Assembly (NCBI GenBank): GCA_019638575.1
Contig: JAHBTN010000001.1
Coordinates: 248,001-312,000, forward strand
Direction: 5' to 3'
Source of the DNA: Ferruginibacter sp.
GTDB taxonomy: Bacteria; Bacteroidota; Bacteroidia; Chitinophagales; Chitinophagaceae
DNA: 64,000 nt
Under the pieces are notes generated by a model. The model had not been told where the DNA came from and ran no database searches. It saw only the letters and a program-made list of their open reading frames with translations. Positions 42,295 to 51,727 of the stretch are shown here, one piece after another (the stretch's first letter is position 1; the number at the start of each line of letters is the position of its first letter). The position numbers and the translations under genes were made by a program.

Positions 42295-43698
42295 ATGCTA
42301 ATAAAACAATTATACACCGGATGCCTTAGTGAGGCAGCGTATTATATAGAAAGCGATGGAGAAGCGGCCATCATTGATCCGTTAAGAGATATTGATGAAT
42401 ATATTAAACTGGCTAAAGAAAATAATGCCCGCATTAAATATATTTTTGAAACACATTTTCATGCCGATTTTGTAAGCGGCCATATTGATTTAAGCAAACA
42501 AACAGGCGCCCCCATTATATATGGCCCAAATGCAAAAACCAATTACGAAATATACAGCAGTAAGGATAAAGAAAAATTTAAACTTGGTAAACTTACAATT
42601 GAAGTAATTCATACACCCGGCCATACTTTAGAAAGCAGTTGTTATTTATTAAGAGATGAAAATGACAAACCGCATGCAATTTTTACGGGCGATACATTAT
42701 TTGTAGGCGATGTTGGCCGGCCCGATCTTAGCAGTGGTAATATGAGCAGTGCCGAATTAGCAGGTATCATGTACGATACTATTCAAAACAAAATCCTTCC
42801 ATTGGCTGATGATATACTGGTATATCCTGCACATGGTGCAGGCAGCAGTTGTGGTAAAAACATGGGACCCGAAACTTTTAGTACCATTGGTGAACAAAAG
42901 AAATTCAATTATGCCTTACAGCCACAAACTAAAGAAGAATTTGTTGCTGCTGTAACCGAAGGTTTAGGCATTGCTCCCAAATATTTCGCCATCAATGCAA
43001 AAATAAATATGCAGGGATACGAAAGCCTTGATACTATTAAACATAAAGGACTAACTCCTTTATCTATTGCTCAATTCAAAAAATTACAAGCATCTGATGC
43101 AGTAGTGTTAGATACCAGGCATGCAAATATCTTTACCATCGGCTTTATCCCCGGTAGTATTTTTATAGGATTGGAAGGACGATTTGCCGAATGGGCAGGC
43201 TGTTTATTATCATTTAACAAACCAATTATTTTAGTTACCGAACCGGGAAAAGAAGAAGAGACTATTATTCGTTTATCAAGAGTAGGCTTTGCAAAAATAT
43301 TAGGGTATTTAGATGGTGGATTTGATACCTGGAAAAATGCCGGTGAATCAATAGATATGATTATTGATGTGGAAGCTGATGAACTGGCAATGGATATACC
43401 GCACGACCCTAATTTAACAGTAGTGGATGTTAGGAGAGAAACTGAATTTGCCGACGGGCATATAAAAGATGCTCAAAACCTACCGTTAGATGAAATGAAT
43501 GACATTGTAAACCTTGCTCATTTTGAAGACAAGCAAAATTTATACATTCATTGTGCCGGCGGTTACAGAAGTGTGATTGCCGCTTCGTTGTTAAAAAGAG
43601 AAGGTATACACAACCTGCGTAATATTTTAGGAGGCTGGAATAAGATTAAAGAGCAAAACAATATTACAATTGAAAAAGAAGCCAGTGTTTTAAATTAA
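42295..43698 (+). CDS. CstB-like MBL persulfide dioxygenase fused to two rhodanese domains
   Basis: A 467-residue enzyme; ATG 42295 (MLIKQLYTG) is chosen over an ATG 19 codons upstream that runs into the terminator. Residues 1-240 form an ETHE1-type MBL domain with metal motif HFHADFVSGH (His54, His56, Asp58, His63). Residues about 265-360 are a rhodanese-like domain whose active-site loop has no cysteine (ILVTEPGKEEE). Residues about 370-460 are a complete rhodanese with Cys420 in HCAGGYRS. The order active MBL, dead rhodanese, active rhodanese matches S. aureus CstB, which oxidises persulfides to thiosulfate. Sulfide or persulfide detoxification is inferred. Confidence 0.85.
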   Translation: MLIKQLYTGCLSEAAYYIESDGEAAIIDPLRDIDEYIKLAKENNARIKYIFETHFHADFVSGHIDLSKQTGAPIIYGPNAKTNYEIYSSKDKEKFKLGKLTIEVIHTPGHTLESSCYLLRDENDKPHAIFTGDTLFVGDVGRPDLSSGNMSSAELAGIMYDTIQNKILPLADDILVYPAHGAGSSCGKNMGPETFSTIGEQKKFNYALQPQTKEEFVAAVTEGLGIAPKYFAINAKINMQGYESLDTIKHKGLTPLSIAQFKKLQASDAVVLDTRHANIFTIGFIPGSIFIGLEGRFAEWAGCLLSFNKPIILVTEPGKEEETIIRLSRVGFAKILGYLDGGFDTWKNAGESIDMIIDVEADELAMDIPHDPNLTVVDVRRETEFADGHIKDAQNLPLDEMNDIVNLAHFEDKQNLYIHCAGGYRSVIAASLLKREGIHNLRNILGGWNKIKEQNNITIEKEASVLN

Positions 43699-44598
43699 TT
43701 GCTTTTGCGGGGGGGTGTTATCAATCCATAAATTATTGTATGTTTCATTCCACTCAAACTTAAATCGTTTATGGCTCCATAAATACAGGTCAGGTTGTTT
43801 TCTTATTGCATCTTCTATAAAATCACGGTATAGTAAAGTAAGTTCGCCGGGCTTTAATGTTGATGCATCTTCGCAAGCCAATACAAGACTGGTTTGGTAT
43901 TTACCACGGGCTGTTTTAAATGCCCTTCCAAATATTACCGGGCATTTTTTTAATATCGCATTCTTATCTGGGCCGGGTATAAATGCTGTTGGCCTGTTAA
44001 AAAAGTTTAGCCAGTTACTGTATGCAGGGCTAGCCGGCTTTTGGTCGGCGACAAGGGTAAGGCAATGCGCCCTGTTGCGCCAGGCTACAAAACCTGCACG
44101 GGAATTGGTGGCCGAAATTAAATGTGTACCATATTTTGTACGCATCTTATAAAATAATTTATCAAGAGGTTTACTGCTAATAGGCATGTACACAATTACC
44201 AGCGGCATTTTAAAATGTAACGACCAATAAAGATTTATCCACTCCCAATTAAACTGGTGGCAGGCATGCATTTGGAAGCTTTTATTTTCGGCAGCCATTT
44301 TATCAAACAAAGTAAAATCAGTTTTACAATGCTTTTCATAAAAACTTTTTGAAGCCGAAAGGCATTTTATTGTTTCAATAAAAGAATCGGTAAAGTTGCG
44401 GTGAAATTTTCTTGCTATCACCTCCCTTTCAGATACAGACTTTTCGGGAAAAGCAATAAGTAAGTTTTTTTGGATTATTTTTCGGCGGTACCCAAAAACC
44501 CTGAACATAAAAAATCCAATCACATCGCTCATTACATAAAGTACCCTTAATGGCAATAAGGATAGTAAGTAAAGCAAAACATATATGAAATAGTACAT
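43690..44598 (-). CDS. LpxL/HtrB-type lysophospholipid acyltransferase
   Basis: A 302-residue protein with an N-terminal membrane segment (about 3-25) and an acyltransferase domain with HACHQFNWEW, the H-x4-(D/E) catalytic motif. KYGTHLISA and FFNRPTAFIPGP regions follow. It likely adds a secondary acyl chain to lipid A. Its 3' end overlaps the convergent CstB-like gene by 9 bp. A G7 run lies near its stop codon. Confidence 0.86.
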   Translation of the reverse strand: MYYFIYVLLYLLSLLPLRVLYVMSDVIGFFMFRVFGYRRKIIQKNLLIAFPEKSVSEREVIARKFHRNFTDSFIETIKCLSASKSFYEKHCKTDFTLFDKMAAENKSFQMHACHQFNWEWINLYWSLHFKMPLVIVYMPISSKPLDKLFYKMRTKYGTHLISATNSRAGFVAWRNRAHCLTLVADQKPASPAYSNWLNFFNRPTAFIPGPDKNAILKKCPVIFGRAFKTARGKYQTSLVLACEDASTLKPGELTLLYRDFIEDAIRKQPDLYLWSHKRFKFEWNETYNNLWIDNTPPQKQLI

Positions 44599-44669
44599 GG
44601 AGCCTGGTTACAGTTCAAGATATTTACAAAGATACATGGCAGTAAGTGAAGTTAACCGGGTAAAATATT

Positions 44670-46277
44670 TTATTGAACAATATTTTGAATCCTGGTTAGT
44701 TTGTTTGGATAATCGGTATTAAAATGCAAACCCCTGCTCTCCTGCCTAAACTGTGCACACTTTACAATAAGGTATGCTACTGTTATCATATTCCTTAGTT
44801 CGCATAATTGTGGCGATACAATAGTTTTTTGATACAATGCTTCTGTTTCTTCAAATAAAAGATCAAGCCTTTTCATAGCACGATGCAGCCTTTCGTTATT
44901 ACGTACAATACCTACATAATCGCTCATTAGCAATTTTAATTCTTTTACACTTTGTGTAATAAGGATCATTTCCTTAGGCGCATTTGTTCCGTCAGTTTTC
45001 CAGTCGCCAATACCAGCGGTTATTGAACCATTTTGAATGCTGTCAATCTTGCTTATTGAATCTTTAAATGCACGGTGAGCAAATACCATAGCCTCTAACA
45101 GCGAATTGCTGGCAAGCCTGTTGGCGCCATGCAAGCCGGTGCTGGCACATTCTCCGGCAGCATACAGGTTTTTAACAGACGTTCTCCCGTGTTCATCTGT
45201 TTTAATACCTCCGCAACTATAATGTGCGGCAGGTGCCACAGGAATTAGGTTAGTTGTTATATCTATTCCTATACTTAAACATTTTTCATAAATGTTAGGA
45301 AAATGCTCCACGAATTTTTCTTTGCTAAAATGACGGCAATCGAGAAAAACATTTTCGGTACCGGCAATCTTCATTTCATTATCAATAGCTCTTGCCACGA
45401 TATCCCTTGGTGCCAGGTCTTTACGTTCATCATATAGTTCCATAAATGCCTCACCTGCATGATTACGCAGGATACCTCCATCGCCCCGTACTGCTTCAGT
45501 AATTAAAAAACATTGACCTCTTATTCCTGTTTCGTATAAAGCTGTTGGATGAAATTGGATAAACTCCATATTTTCAATTCTGCCTTTTGCCCTGTAAACC
45601 ATGGCCACACCATCGCCTGTAGCTATAGCCGGGTTAGTTGTAGAACGGTACACCTGCCCATTGCCGCCGGTTGCCAATAATGTAATTTTAGAAATTATTT
45701 TTTCTGTTTTATTTGTTGCAAGATTTAAAACATACACACCATAACATTCTACATCGGTTGTTGATTTTGTAATAAGATAACCTAGATGATGCTGAGTAAT
45801 AATATCTAAAACAAAACAGTGGTTAAGCAGATGTATGTTGGGTTTAAGATTAATTGCTTCAAGTAATGCCCTTTCTATTTCTTTGCCGGTTATATCTTTA
45901 TGATGTAATATCCTGAATTCGCTGTGGCCACCTTCCTTGCCCAGTTTATAATCGCCATCGGGTTCTTTATCAAACCGGGCTCCCCATTCAATTATTTCAT
46001 TAATGCGGCTTACCCCTTCTTTTATCACAATCTCTACTATTTGTTTATTGCAAAGTCCGTCGCCTGCAATTAATGTATCATCAATATGTTTCTGAAAACT
46101 ATCGTGATCGAAATCCATTACACCTGCAATACCACCCTGTGCATATTTAGTATTAGTTTCGTCACTTTGTGTTTTGGTAAGAATGGTTACTTTTTTTTGG
46201 GGACAAGCTTCTGCTACTTTTAAAGCATAGGTAAGCCCTGCAATACCCGAACCAATAACTAAAAAATCTGTTTCCAT
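44670..46277 (-). CDS. nadB: L-aspartate oxidase
   Basis: FAD enzyme that makes iminoaspartate, the first step of de novo NAD synthesis. The 535 residues show GSGIAGLTYALKVA (dinucleotide binding), NTKYAQGGIAG, TGGNGQVYRSTTNP, the substrate-site PVAPAAHYSCGGI and HGANRLASNSLLEA. Length is normal. nadA and nadC, often adjacent in this phylum, are not here. It lies downstream of ispG on the same strand. Confidence 0.95.
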   Translation of the reverse strand: METDFLVIGSGIAGLTYALKVAEACPQKKVTILTKTQSDETNTKYAQGGIAGVMDFDHDSFQKHIDDTLIAGDGLCNKQIVEIVIKEGVSRINEIIEWGARFDKEPDGDYKLGKEGGHSEFRILHHKDITGKEIERALLEAINLKPNIHLLNHCFVLDIITQHHLGYLITKSTTDVECYGVYVLNLATNKTEKIISKITLLATGGNGQVYRSTTNPAIATGDGVAMVYRAKGRIENMEFIQFHPTALYETGIRGQCFLITEAVRGDGGILRNHAGEAFMELYDERKDLAPRDIVARAIDNEMKIAGTENVFLDCRHFSKEKFVEHFPNIYEKCLSIGIDITTNLIPVAPAAHYSCGGIKTDEHGRTSVKNLYAAGECASTGLHGANRLASNSLLEAMVFAHRAFKDSISKIDSIQNGSITAGIGDWKTDGTNAPKEMILITQSVKELKLLMSDYVGIVRNNERLHRAMKRLDLLFEETEALYQKTIVSPQLCELRNMITVAYLIVKCAQFRQESRGLHFNTDYPNKLTRIQNIVQ

Positions 46278-46377
46278 ATTTTGTAAACCCTCAGTGGTTT
46301 TTTATAGAAAAATTTGTTAGAGAAATTTTTTTTTGAATACAATTCTGTTGTTTATGTTCTAATAAGGAATAATTTGT

Positions 46378-48345
46378 TTATGAAACAGTGGGGGCAACCC
46401 ATGCATTGTTCTCTTTTAATAAATTTATCAGTTCATCAACAGCAATTTTGCTGTCGATATTTCTTTTTACCACTTCTTTTCCTTTGTATAAAGTTATCTT
46501 ACCAACTCCGCTGCCCACATAACCAAAATCGGCATCGGCCATTTCGCCGGGGCCATTTACAATACAACCCATGATAGCAATTTTTACACCTTTTAAATGA
46601 TTGGTTACAGCACGAATTTTTGCTGTAGTTTCCTGGAGGTCGAACAAAGTTCGTCCACAACTTGGGCAACTGATGTATTCTGTTTTCGAAATCCTGGTAC
46701 GGGTGGCTTGCAATATCCCAAAGGCGATGGAGTTTAATAATTTTGTTTGGGGTGCAATATTTGTATTTCCATAATGATGCCCCAGGCATAGGCCATCCCC
46801 AAACCCATCAAGCAATAAGCCACCGGTTTCTATCGAATAATGTATAAGGCTTTCATCGTTGTTTGCATAGGTACTATCGCAAATAACAATTACAGGGTTT
46901 TGAATTTTTTTATTCATTAGTTCTACAAACATCCTGCGAATACTTTGCATGGCATTTGTATTGGTGCTGCTTAAACATATAACTGTAAGCTTATCATTGG
47001 CAAGTTTTGCAAAAACTTTTTCGTAATCATTACCGGGGCCTGCATCCGAATAGCAATCTAACATCACAAAATTCATATAGTTTGATTGCTCAATAAAATC
47101 ATCAAGGTATTGCTGTGTATTTAAAACAGGCACATATTTCATTTTATCTTTTACTGCCAACCATTCTTCCTGGTATAGTAAAACTTTTAATGTGCCCGGC
47201 AAATCAAAATCCAATGCTTTGTTGCAAAAAATATAATCGGCTGCAGCATCGCCAATATTCCATTTATCAGTAGCTGCATCATAGCTATAACCAATAGGCT
47301 GTAAATCTGCTGGAATGATATTTTTATACTTGCTAAAATCGGCCACCACTACAGGTACATGTTTAGCACCAATATTACTCACTTCAAAAGTGTTTCTTTT
47401 ACTATATTCAAATGGAGAATAAGTGATTTTTTCAATTTCAGGTACTATGTTGTTACTTATCCTGTTTGAATAACGTTTTACAATATCATTACAAACCGGT
47501 ATTTCCAGTTCAGGGTCTTCGGTTAATGAAACACGAATGGTATCACCAATTCCGTCTTCCAGTAAAGTACCAATACCTACGGCAGATTTTATCCGGCCAT
47601 CTTCTCCATCGCCTGCTTCGGTTACCCCCAAATGCAATGGGTAGGCTTCTCCAAATTCATCCATCATATGGTTTATAAGTAAACGATAAGCCTGTACCAT
47701 CACCTGCGGATTACTGCTCTTCATACTCAATACTACCTGGTGATAGTCTTCGGCACGTGCAATACGCAAAAATTCCATGGCGCTTTCTACCATACCCATT
47801 GCCGTATCGCCATAGCGGCTCATAATGCGGTCGCTTAGGCTTCCATGATTTGTGCCAATACGCATGGCAGTACCATGTTGTTTACAAATTTTTACCAGGG
47901 GCGTAAACCTTTCTCTTATTCTTTCAATTTCCTCTGCATATTCTTCATCCGTATATTCAATCTGTTCAAATTTTTTCTTGTCAACATAATTGCCGGGGTT
48001 CACTCTTACTTTTTCAACTATTCTTGCAGCTATCTCTGCGGCATTGGGTGTAAAATGAATATCTGCCACTAAAGGTGTATGGTATCCTCTCTTCCTTAAT
48101 TCATCTTTTATATTCTGTAAATTTTCTGCATCGTTTTTTGATGGAGCAGTAATACGTACCAACTGGGCTCCTGCCTCAATACATCGTATAGTTTGTTCTA
48201 CTGTTGCCATGGTATCCATTGTATCGGTAGTGGTCATGGTTTGAACAAGAATGGGATGATTGTTACCAATAAAAAGGTTCCCGATTTTAACTTCACGGGT
48301 TTTAAGACGCTTGTATGATGTAAGGGATTGGCTGTAAAATTGCAT
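46378..48345 (-). CDS. ispG: 4-hydroxy-3-methylbut-2-en-1-yl diphosphate synthase, long form
   Basis: [4Fe-4S] enzyme of the penultimate MEP-pathway step. ATG 48345 gives 655 residues; the upstream ATG at 48378 lies before the promoter's -7 element and is unlikely. N-terminal TIM barrel (RVNPGNYVDKKKF, MRIGTNHGSLSDRIM), a large middle insertion (about 300-530) and a C-terminal ferredoxin-reductase-like domain with CPSCGRTLF and MGCIVNGPGE supplying cluster cysteines. The insertion is the form known from plants, Chlamydia and Bacteroidota, so the size is normal. Its promoter abuts the start codon, suggesting a leaderless mRNA. Confidence 0.95.
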   Translation of the reverse strand: MQFYSQSLTSYKRLKTREVKIGNLFIGNNHPILVQTMTTTDTMDTMATVEQTIRCIEAGAQLVRITAPSKNDAENLQNIKDELRKRGYHTPLVADIHFTPNAAEIAARIVEKVRVNPGNYVDKKKFEQIEYTDEEYAEEIERIRERFTPLVKICKQHGTAMRIGTNHGSLSDRIMSRYGDTAMGMVESAMEFLRIARAEDYHQVVLSMKSSNPQVMVQAYRLLINHMMDEFGEAYPLHLGVTEAGDGEDGRIKSAVGIGTLLEDGIGDTIRVSLTEDPELEIPVCNDIVKRYSNRISNNIVPEIEKITYSPFEYSKRNTFEVSNIGAKHVPVVVADFSKYKNIIPADLQPIGYSYDAATDKWNIGDAAADYIFCNKALDFDLPGTLKVLLYQEEWLAVKDKMKYVPVLNTQQYLDDFIEQSNYMNFVMLDCYSDAGPGNDYEKVFAKLANDKLTVICLSSTNTNAMQSIRRMFVELMNKKIQNPVIVICDSTYANNDESLIHYSIETGGLLLDGFGDGLCLGHHYGNTNIAPQTKLLNSIAFGILQATRTRISKTEYISCPSCGRTLFDLQETTAKIRAVTNHLKGVKIAIMGCIVNGPGEMADADFGYVGSGVGKITLYKGKEVVKRNIDSKIAVDELINLLKENNAWVAPTVS

Positions 48346-48349
48346 ACTG

Positions 48350-48378
48350 CAAAAATAGTGATATTCGTTTATTGGCAA
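48350..48378 (-). promoter_or_regulatory. Promoter for ispG, abutting the start codon
   Basis: On the minus strand TTG (48378-48376), an 18-bp spacer and TATTTTTG (48357-48350). Only 4 nt separate it from the ATG at 48345, so transcription would begin at about the start codon. Confidence 0.68.
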
Positions 48379-48428
48379 GGTTAATAACCCATTATAGTTG
48401 TATGTACTCTTTAAGGTGCGCTAATTTC

Positions 48429-50117
48429 TTACCAATCTTTTTCGGGTTTGGCAGAGGTAGTAGTATTAACCCGGCGCAGGCGGTCTTGCAGGTTCTTTTC
48501 CTGCTGCAGTAAAGCTTTTAGTTTTTCTTCAGCTTCCTGCTTGCTTAATTTTGACGGCTGTGGTTTAGGCTGATTATTCTTATCCTCTTCGTTTTGTTTT
48601 TGCTGCTGTTTATTTTTTTTATCTTCCTTTGGCTTCTTTTGATCTTTATTGTCCTTATTATTTTTTTGTTGTTCCTGTTTTTGCTGTTGTAAGGCTTTCT
48701 GTAAATTTTGCCTTGCATCTTCATCATCAGGATTCAGCTTCAAAGCATTCTTATAGGCTTCTATACATTCGGGCAGCTTTTTGTTATTCTGCAATACCAC
48801 AGCTTTATTATAAAAAACTTTTGATTTTTCGGCTTTAGTTATATTGGCAGCAATTGCATTATCATAAGCCTGTATGGCTTCATCGGGTTTTTTATTTTTA
48901 TACAGCGCATTACCAAGGTTATATTGTGCCGTAGCATTTGCGGGAGATTTTTCAGTTACTTTTTTATAATCATTGATAGCATTGTTGTAATCTTTTTTCT
49001 CATACGCTTGGTTACCTTTGTCAATGATGGAATTATCATTTTGTGCTGATGATGTTAATGGCAATAAACAAATACCTAACAGTAATAAAGAAGTAAATGC
49101 TGCAGTACTTGCTTTTGGCAGGTACTTCTTTTTTCGTTCGGAAATAAAAAGTTCAACAATCATTAAAGCAAGGGCAAGCATTAAAAACCATTGAAAATAA
49201 TATTTATAATTTATCAGCGAATCTTCGGTAATCGTATGCTTTTCCATCGAGTTCAATTGTGTTTCAAGTTGGTTAACAAGTTCATCAGTATTGCTGTATA
49301 AACTGTAAATGCCATTTCCTTTTTCTGCAATCTTTTTTAGTTCATCTTCATTTAACCTGGTAACAACAATATTACCTTCACGATCTGTTTTAGGCTGATT
49401 GGTGAGTTCATCAAAAATGGTAGCTCCCTGCGGTGAGCCTATGCCTACCGTATTAATAGCAATTCCATCATCACCCATCTGCTTTGCCTGGCTAATGGCG
49501 CCTTCATCGTGATCTTCGCCATCGCTTATTAAAATAACCGCCTTATATTTTTTTTCTGCCGGGTTAAAAGATGAATAACACATCCTAAGTGCATCGGCAA
49601 TTACCGTTCCTTGCGTAGGCACCACATCGGGTGTGGCAGATGAGAGATACATTTTAGCAGCACTATGATCGTTTGTTAAGGGCATTTGCAGGTATGCCCT
49701 GCCGGCAAACACTACAATACCAATGCGGTCGTTGCTTAGTTTATCAATCAATTTACTTATTACCTGCTTGGCCCTGTCGAGCCGGGTTGGTTTAATATCC
49801 TGCGCCAGCATGCTTTTGCTAACATCCAATGCAATCATTACATCAATACCGTTTCGGTTAACCTTTTCAACAGTTTTAGGCGAACGAAGGTTTGCCAATG
49901 CAAAAACACCAGCTGTAAAAGCAATCAACATCAGTATAAATTTTAATACAAATTTTTGAGGAGAATAATTTTTGATAAGTTCTTTTACTAATAAAGGATT
50001 GCCTATTTTTTTTATTGTTTTTTTCTTCCACTGCACTAAAAAAAAATACAGCAGCAGCAAAAAGGGGATAGCCGCCAGTAATATAAACACGATAGGGTGT
50101 TGAAAAGATACATCCAT
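48429..50117 (-). CDS. BatB-BatC fusion: VWA domain plus TPR protein
   Basis: A 562-residue membrane protein. Residues 1-76 hold two helices, then a von Willebrand A domain (about 90-290) with MIDAS motif DVSKS (98-102) and a third helix (about 308-324): this is BatB. Immediately after, residues about 328-358 form a signal-peptide-like segment (basic KKKYLPK, hydrophobic SLLLLGICLLP, ending SSAQ), then TPRs (about 365-475) and a Gln/Lys-rich tail: this is BatC. The pair is fused in frame with the BatC signal still visible. Bat proteins were named for Bacteroides aerotolerance and usually lie in a moxR-batABCDE operon, absent here: a beta-lactamase gene lies upstream. Confidence 0.85.
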   Translation of the reverse strand: MDVSFQHPIVFILLAAIPFLLLLYFFLVQWKKKTIKKIGNPLLVKELIKNYSPQKFVLKFILMLIAFTAGVFALANLRSPKTVEKVNRNGIDVMIALDVSKSMLAQDIKPTRLDRAKQVISKLIDKLSNDRIGIVVFAGRAYLQMPLTNDHSAAKMYLSSATPDVVPTQGTVIADALRMCYSSFNPAEKKYKAVILISDGEDHDEGAISQAKQMGDDGIAINTVGIGSPQGATIFDELTNQPKTDREGNIVVTRLNEDELKKIAEKGNGIYSLYSNTDELVNQLETQLNSMEKHTITEDSLINYKYYFQWFLMLALALMIVELFISERKKKYLPKASTAAFTSLLLLGICLLPLTSSAQNDNSIIDKGNQAYEKKDYNNAINDYKKVTEKSPANATAQYNLGNALYKNKKPDEAIQAYDNAIAANITKAEKSKVFYNKAVVLQNNKKLPECIEAYKNALKLNPDDEDARQNLQKALQQQKQEQQKNNKDNKDQKKPKEDKKNKQQQKQNEEDKNNQPKPQPSKLSKQEAEEKLKALLQQEKNLQDRLRRVNTTTSAKPEKDW

Positions 50118-50189
50118 TGGTTTGCAAATTAGCTTATATGCATTTAAGCCAATGTTAAAAAACTAATTCAGTTTGTATGAAACCTATTA

Positions 50190-51008
50190 TTATTTCTTCC
50201 CTTCAAAAAAGCCATATTGCTTTAAAATTGATCTGGTGATTTCCAAACGCATGTTACCGATATCGGTATCCTTTGAAGGCGCTTTAATAAACGTAACAAA
50301 AAAGTAAACATGCCTGTTTTCTTCAATCCAGCCAACCAGCCATCCTATGGCTTTACCATCATCATCAAAGCCCCATCCGGTTTTATAACTTAGTTTATAC
50401 GCAGTATTATTTTCCTGCAGCATTACATCACGTACCTGTTGCTGTACGCTTTTACGAAATGGCAACTGGTCGAAATATAATTTCTTAACAAGGCCCAACT
50501 GCTCATCGGGAGATATTTTTAAAGTACCATTCAGCCAAAATGAATCAATGGGGCCGTTTAAATTTTTATTGCCATAACCAATACTGTCAATCCATTGCTG
50601 CATGGTATCTTTTCCAATGCGGCGGGCCACTTCCTGGTAATAAGGCACACAACTTACTTTAAACGCTTCGGCCATATCCATATCCTTATTCCATGCAGCG
50701 ATGCTTCTTTGTACACCGTCCCATTTTATAATCATATGCTCGTCAATAATTTTTCCTGTTTGTAACCCTACCAGCGAATTAAAAATTTTAAAAGTGGATG
50801 CAGGCGAAAACCGCATGGTATCATACTTCATATTATATACCGTTATTTTACCATCCTGGTTATTAAGCATGGTAAAACAGCCTTCTACTTTATTATCATC
50901 AAAATATTTTTTTAAGCTTTCGTCGTTATGTGCTTTGTTTACTGAGCAGGCAGAAAAAATTGATAGCAGTAATAAATTGGCCAACAGGCGAAGTGGAAAT
51001 TTTTTCAT
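50190..51008 (-). CDS. Class D (OXA-type) beta-lactamase, lipoprotein
   Basis: A 272-residue serine beta-lactamase. It has a signal peptide with lipobox FSAC (Cys21), active-site STFK (Ser71, Lys74), second motif SCV (119-121), YGN (145-147), FWLN with Trp158 and KTG (209-211). All class D motifs are intact, so hydrolysis of penicillins, perhaps other beta-lactams, is likely. The lipobox predicts membrane anchoring. No mobile element or regulator lies beside it, so it seems chromosomal and native. Spectrum cannot be read from sequence. Confidence 0.9.
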   Translation of the reverse strand: MKKFPLRLLANLLLLSIFSACSVNKAHNDESLKKYFDDNKVEGCFTMLNNQDGKITVYNMKYDTMRFSPASTFKIFNSLVGLQTGKIIDEHMIIKWDGVQRSIAAWNKDMDMAEAFKVSCVPYYQEVARRIGKDTMQQWIDSIGYGNKNLNGPIDSFWLNGTLKISPDEQLGLVKKLYFDQLPFRKSVQQQVRDVMLQENNTAYKLSYKTGWGFDDDGKAIGWLVGWIEENRHVYFFVTFIKAPSKDTDIGNMRLEITRSILKQYGFFEGKK

Positions 51009-51017
51009 TAAATTATT

Positions 51018-51605
51018 TTAAACCTTTTTTTTATTTATATGCTGAGCGGTGGCATCAAGTGCCTCATAAAATTTTTTTCCAAATTTACGAATCAATGCTT
51101 CTTTTAAAAAAACATATACTGGCACTTTTAGTTTTTTGCCAAGTGTACAGGCAGCCCTGCAGTTATCTTCACGTGGTTCGTAATTAACATATATGTCATT
51201 GCTGCGTTTACTTTCTTTAACAATAACAGGAAACAGGTGGCAACTGATTGGCTTTTTCCAATTTATTTTACCATCTAAAAAAGCCTGTTCAATTCCGCAT
51301 TTTACAATACCGGCAGCATCTTTTATGCCATATACACATACTTTGCTGTTGATGGTAGGTGTAACCCAACCATATTCTTTATCATACACATAACGGCCCT
51401 GCCTGTTTAGTTCATTTTTACTTTCCTGGTTCAAATAAGGCAATACTTTTTCGTACACTTCATTTATCTTATCCAGTTCATCATTAGCAAGCGGTGCGCC
51501 GGCATCGCCATCAACGCAGCAGGCGCCTTTGCATTTGCCCAAATCGCATACAAACTGTTCTTTAATTACTGCATCTGCTACAAGAATATTATCAATTGCA
51601 ATCAT
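51018..51605 (-). CDS. DUF3109 family cysteine-rich protein
   Basis: A 195-residue cytoplasmic protein with clustered cysteines (CDLGKCKGACC near 20-30, VCVYG, KCGIEQ, ISCHLFP, NCRAAC), matching DUF3109/YkgJ-like proteins that may bind iron-sulfur or other metal. Function unknown. It lies 9 bp upstream of the beta-lactamase gene on the same strand. A TAnnTTTG element abuts its start. Confidence 0.85.
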   Translation of the reverse strand: MIAIDNILVADAVIKEQFVCDLGKCKGACCVDGDAGAPLANDELDKINEVYEKVLPYLNQESKNELNRQGRYVYDKEYGWVTPTINSKVCVYGIKDAAGIVKCGIEQAFLDGKINWKKPISCHLFPVIVKESKRSNDIYVNYEPREDNCRAACTLGKKLKVPVYVFLKEALIRKFGKKFYEALDATAQHINKKKV

Positions 51606-51610
51606 AGCTG

Positions 51611-51618
51611 CAAAAATA
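51611..51618 (-). promoter_or_regulatory. -7 element abutting the DUF3109 start
   Basis: Minus-strand TATTTTTG (51618-51611) ends 5 nt before the ATG at 51605. A leaderless transcript would result; no strong -33 TTG is visible. Confidence 0.45.
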
Positions 51619-51684
51619 CTGAAACGAAGTGAAGGTTTATTGTAGGAGAGAAATCATTTTGCAATGGAATGATTGGGTTTCACC

Positions 51685-51716
51685 AGGTGAGCCACCCTTT
51701 TGGGGTGACTCAACCT
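51685..51716. repeat. Hairpin repeat, copy 1 (downstream side of TlpA-like gene)
   Basis: GAGCCACCC-TTTT-GGGGTGACTC forms an imperfect hairpin with flanking AGGT and AACCT. It matches the copy at 53157-53187 almost base for base. It sits between the TlpA-like gene and the DUF3109 gene. Confidence 0.7.
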
Positions 51717-51727
51717 GTTGTAAAAAA

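Noticed and set aside
46378-48345. Foreign domain inserted into IspG
   Set aside because: The large central region is the known long form of IspG found in Bacteroidota, Chlamydia and plants.
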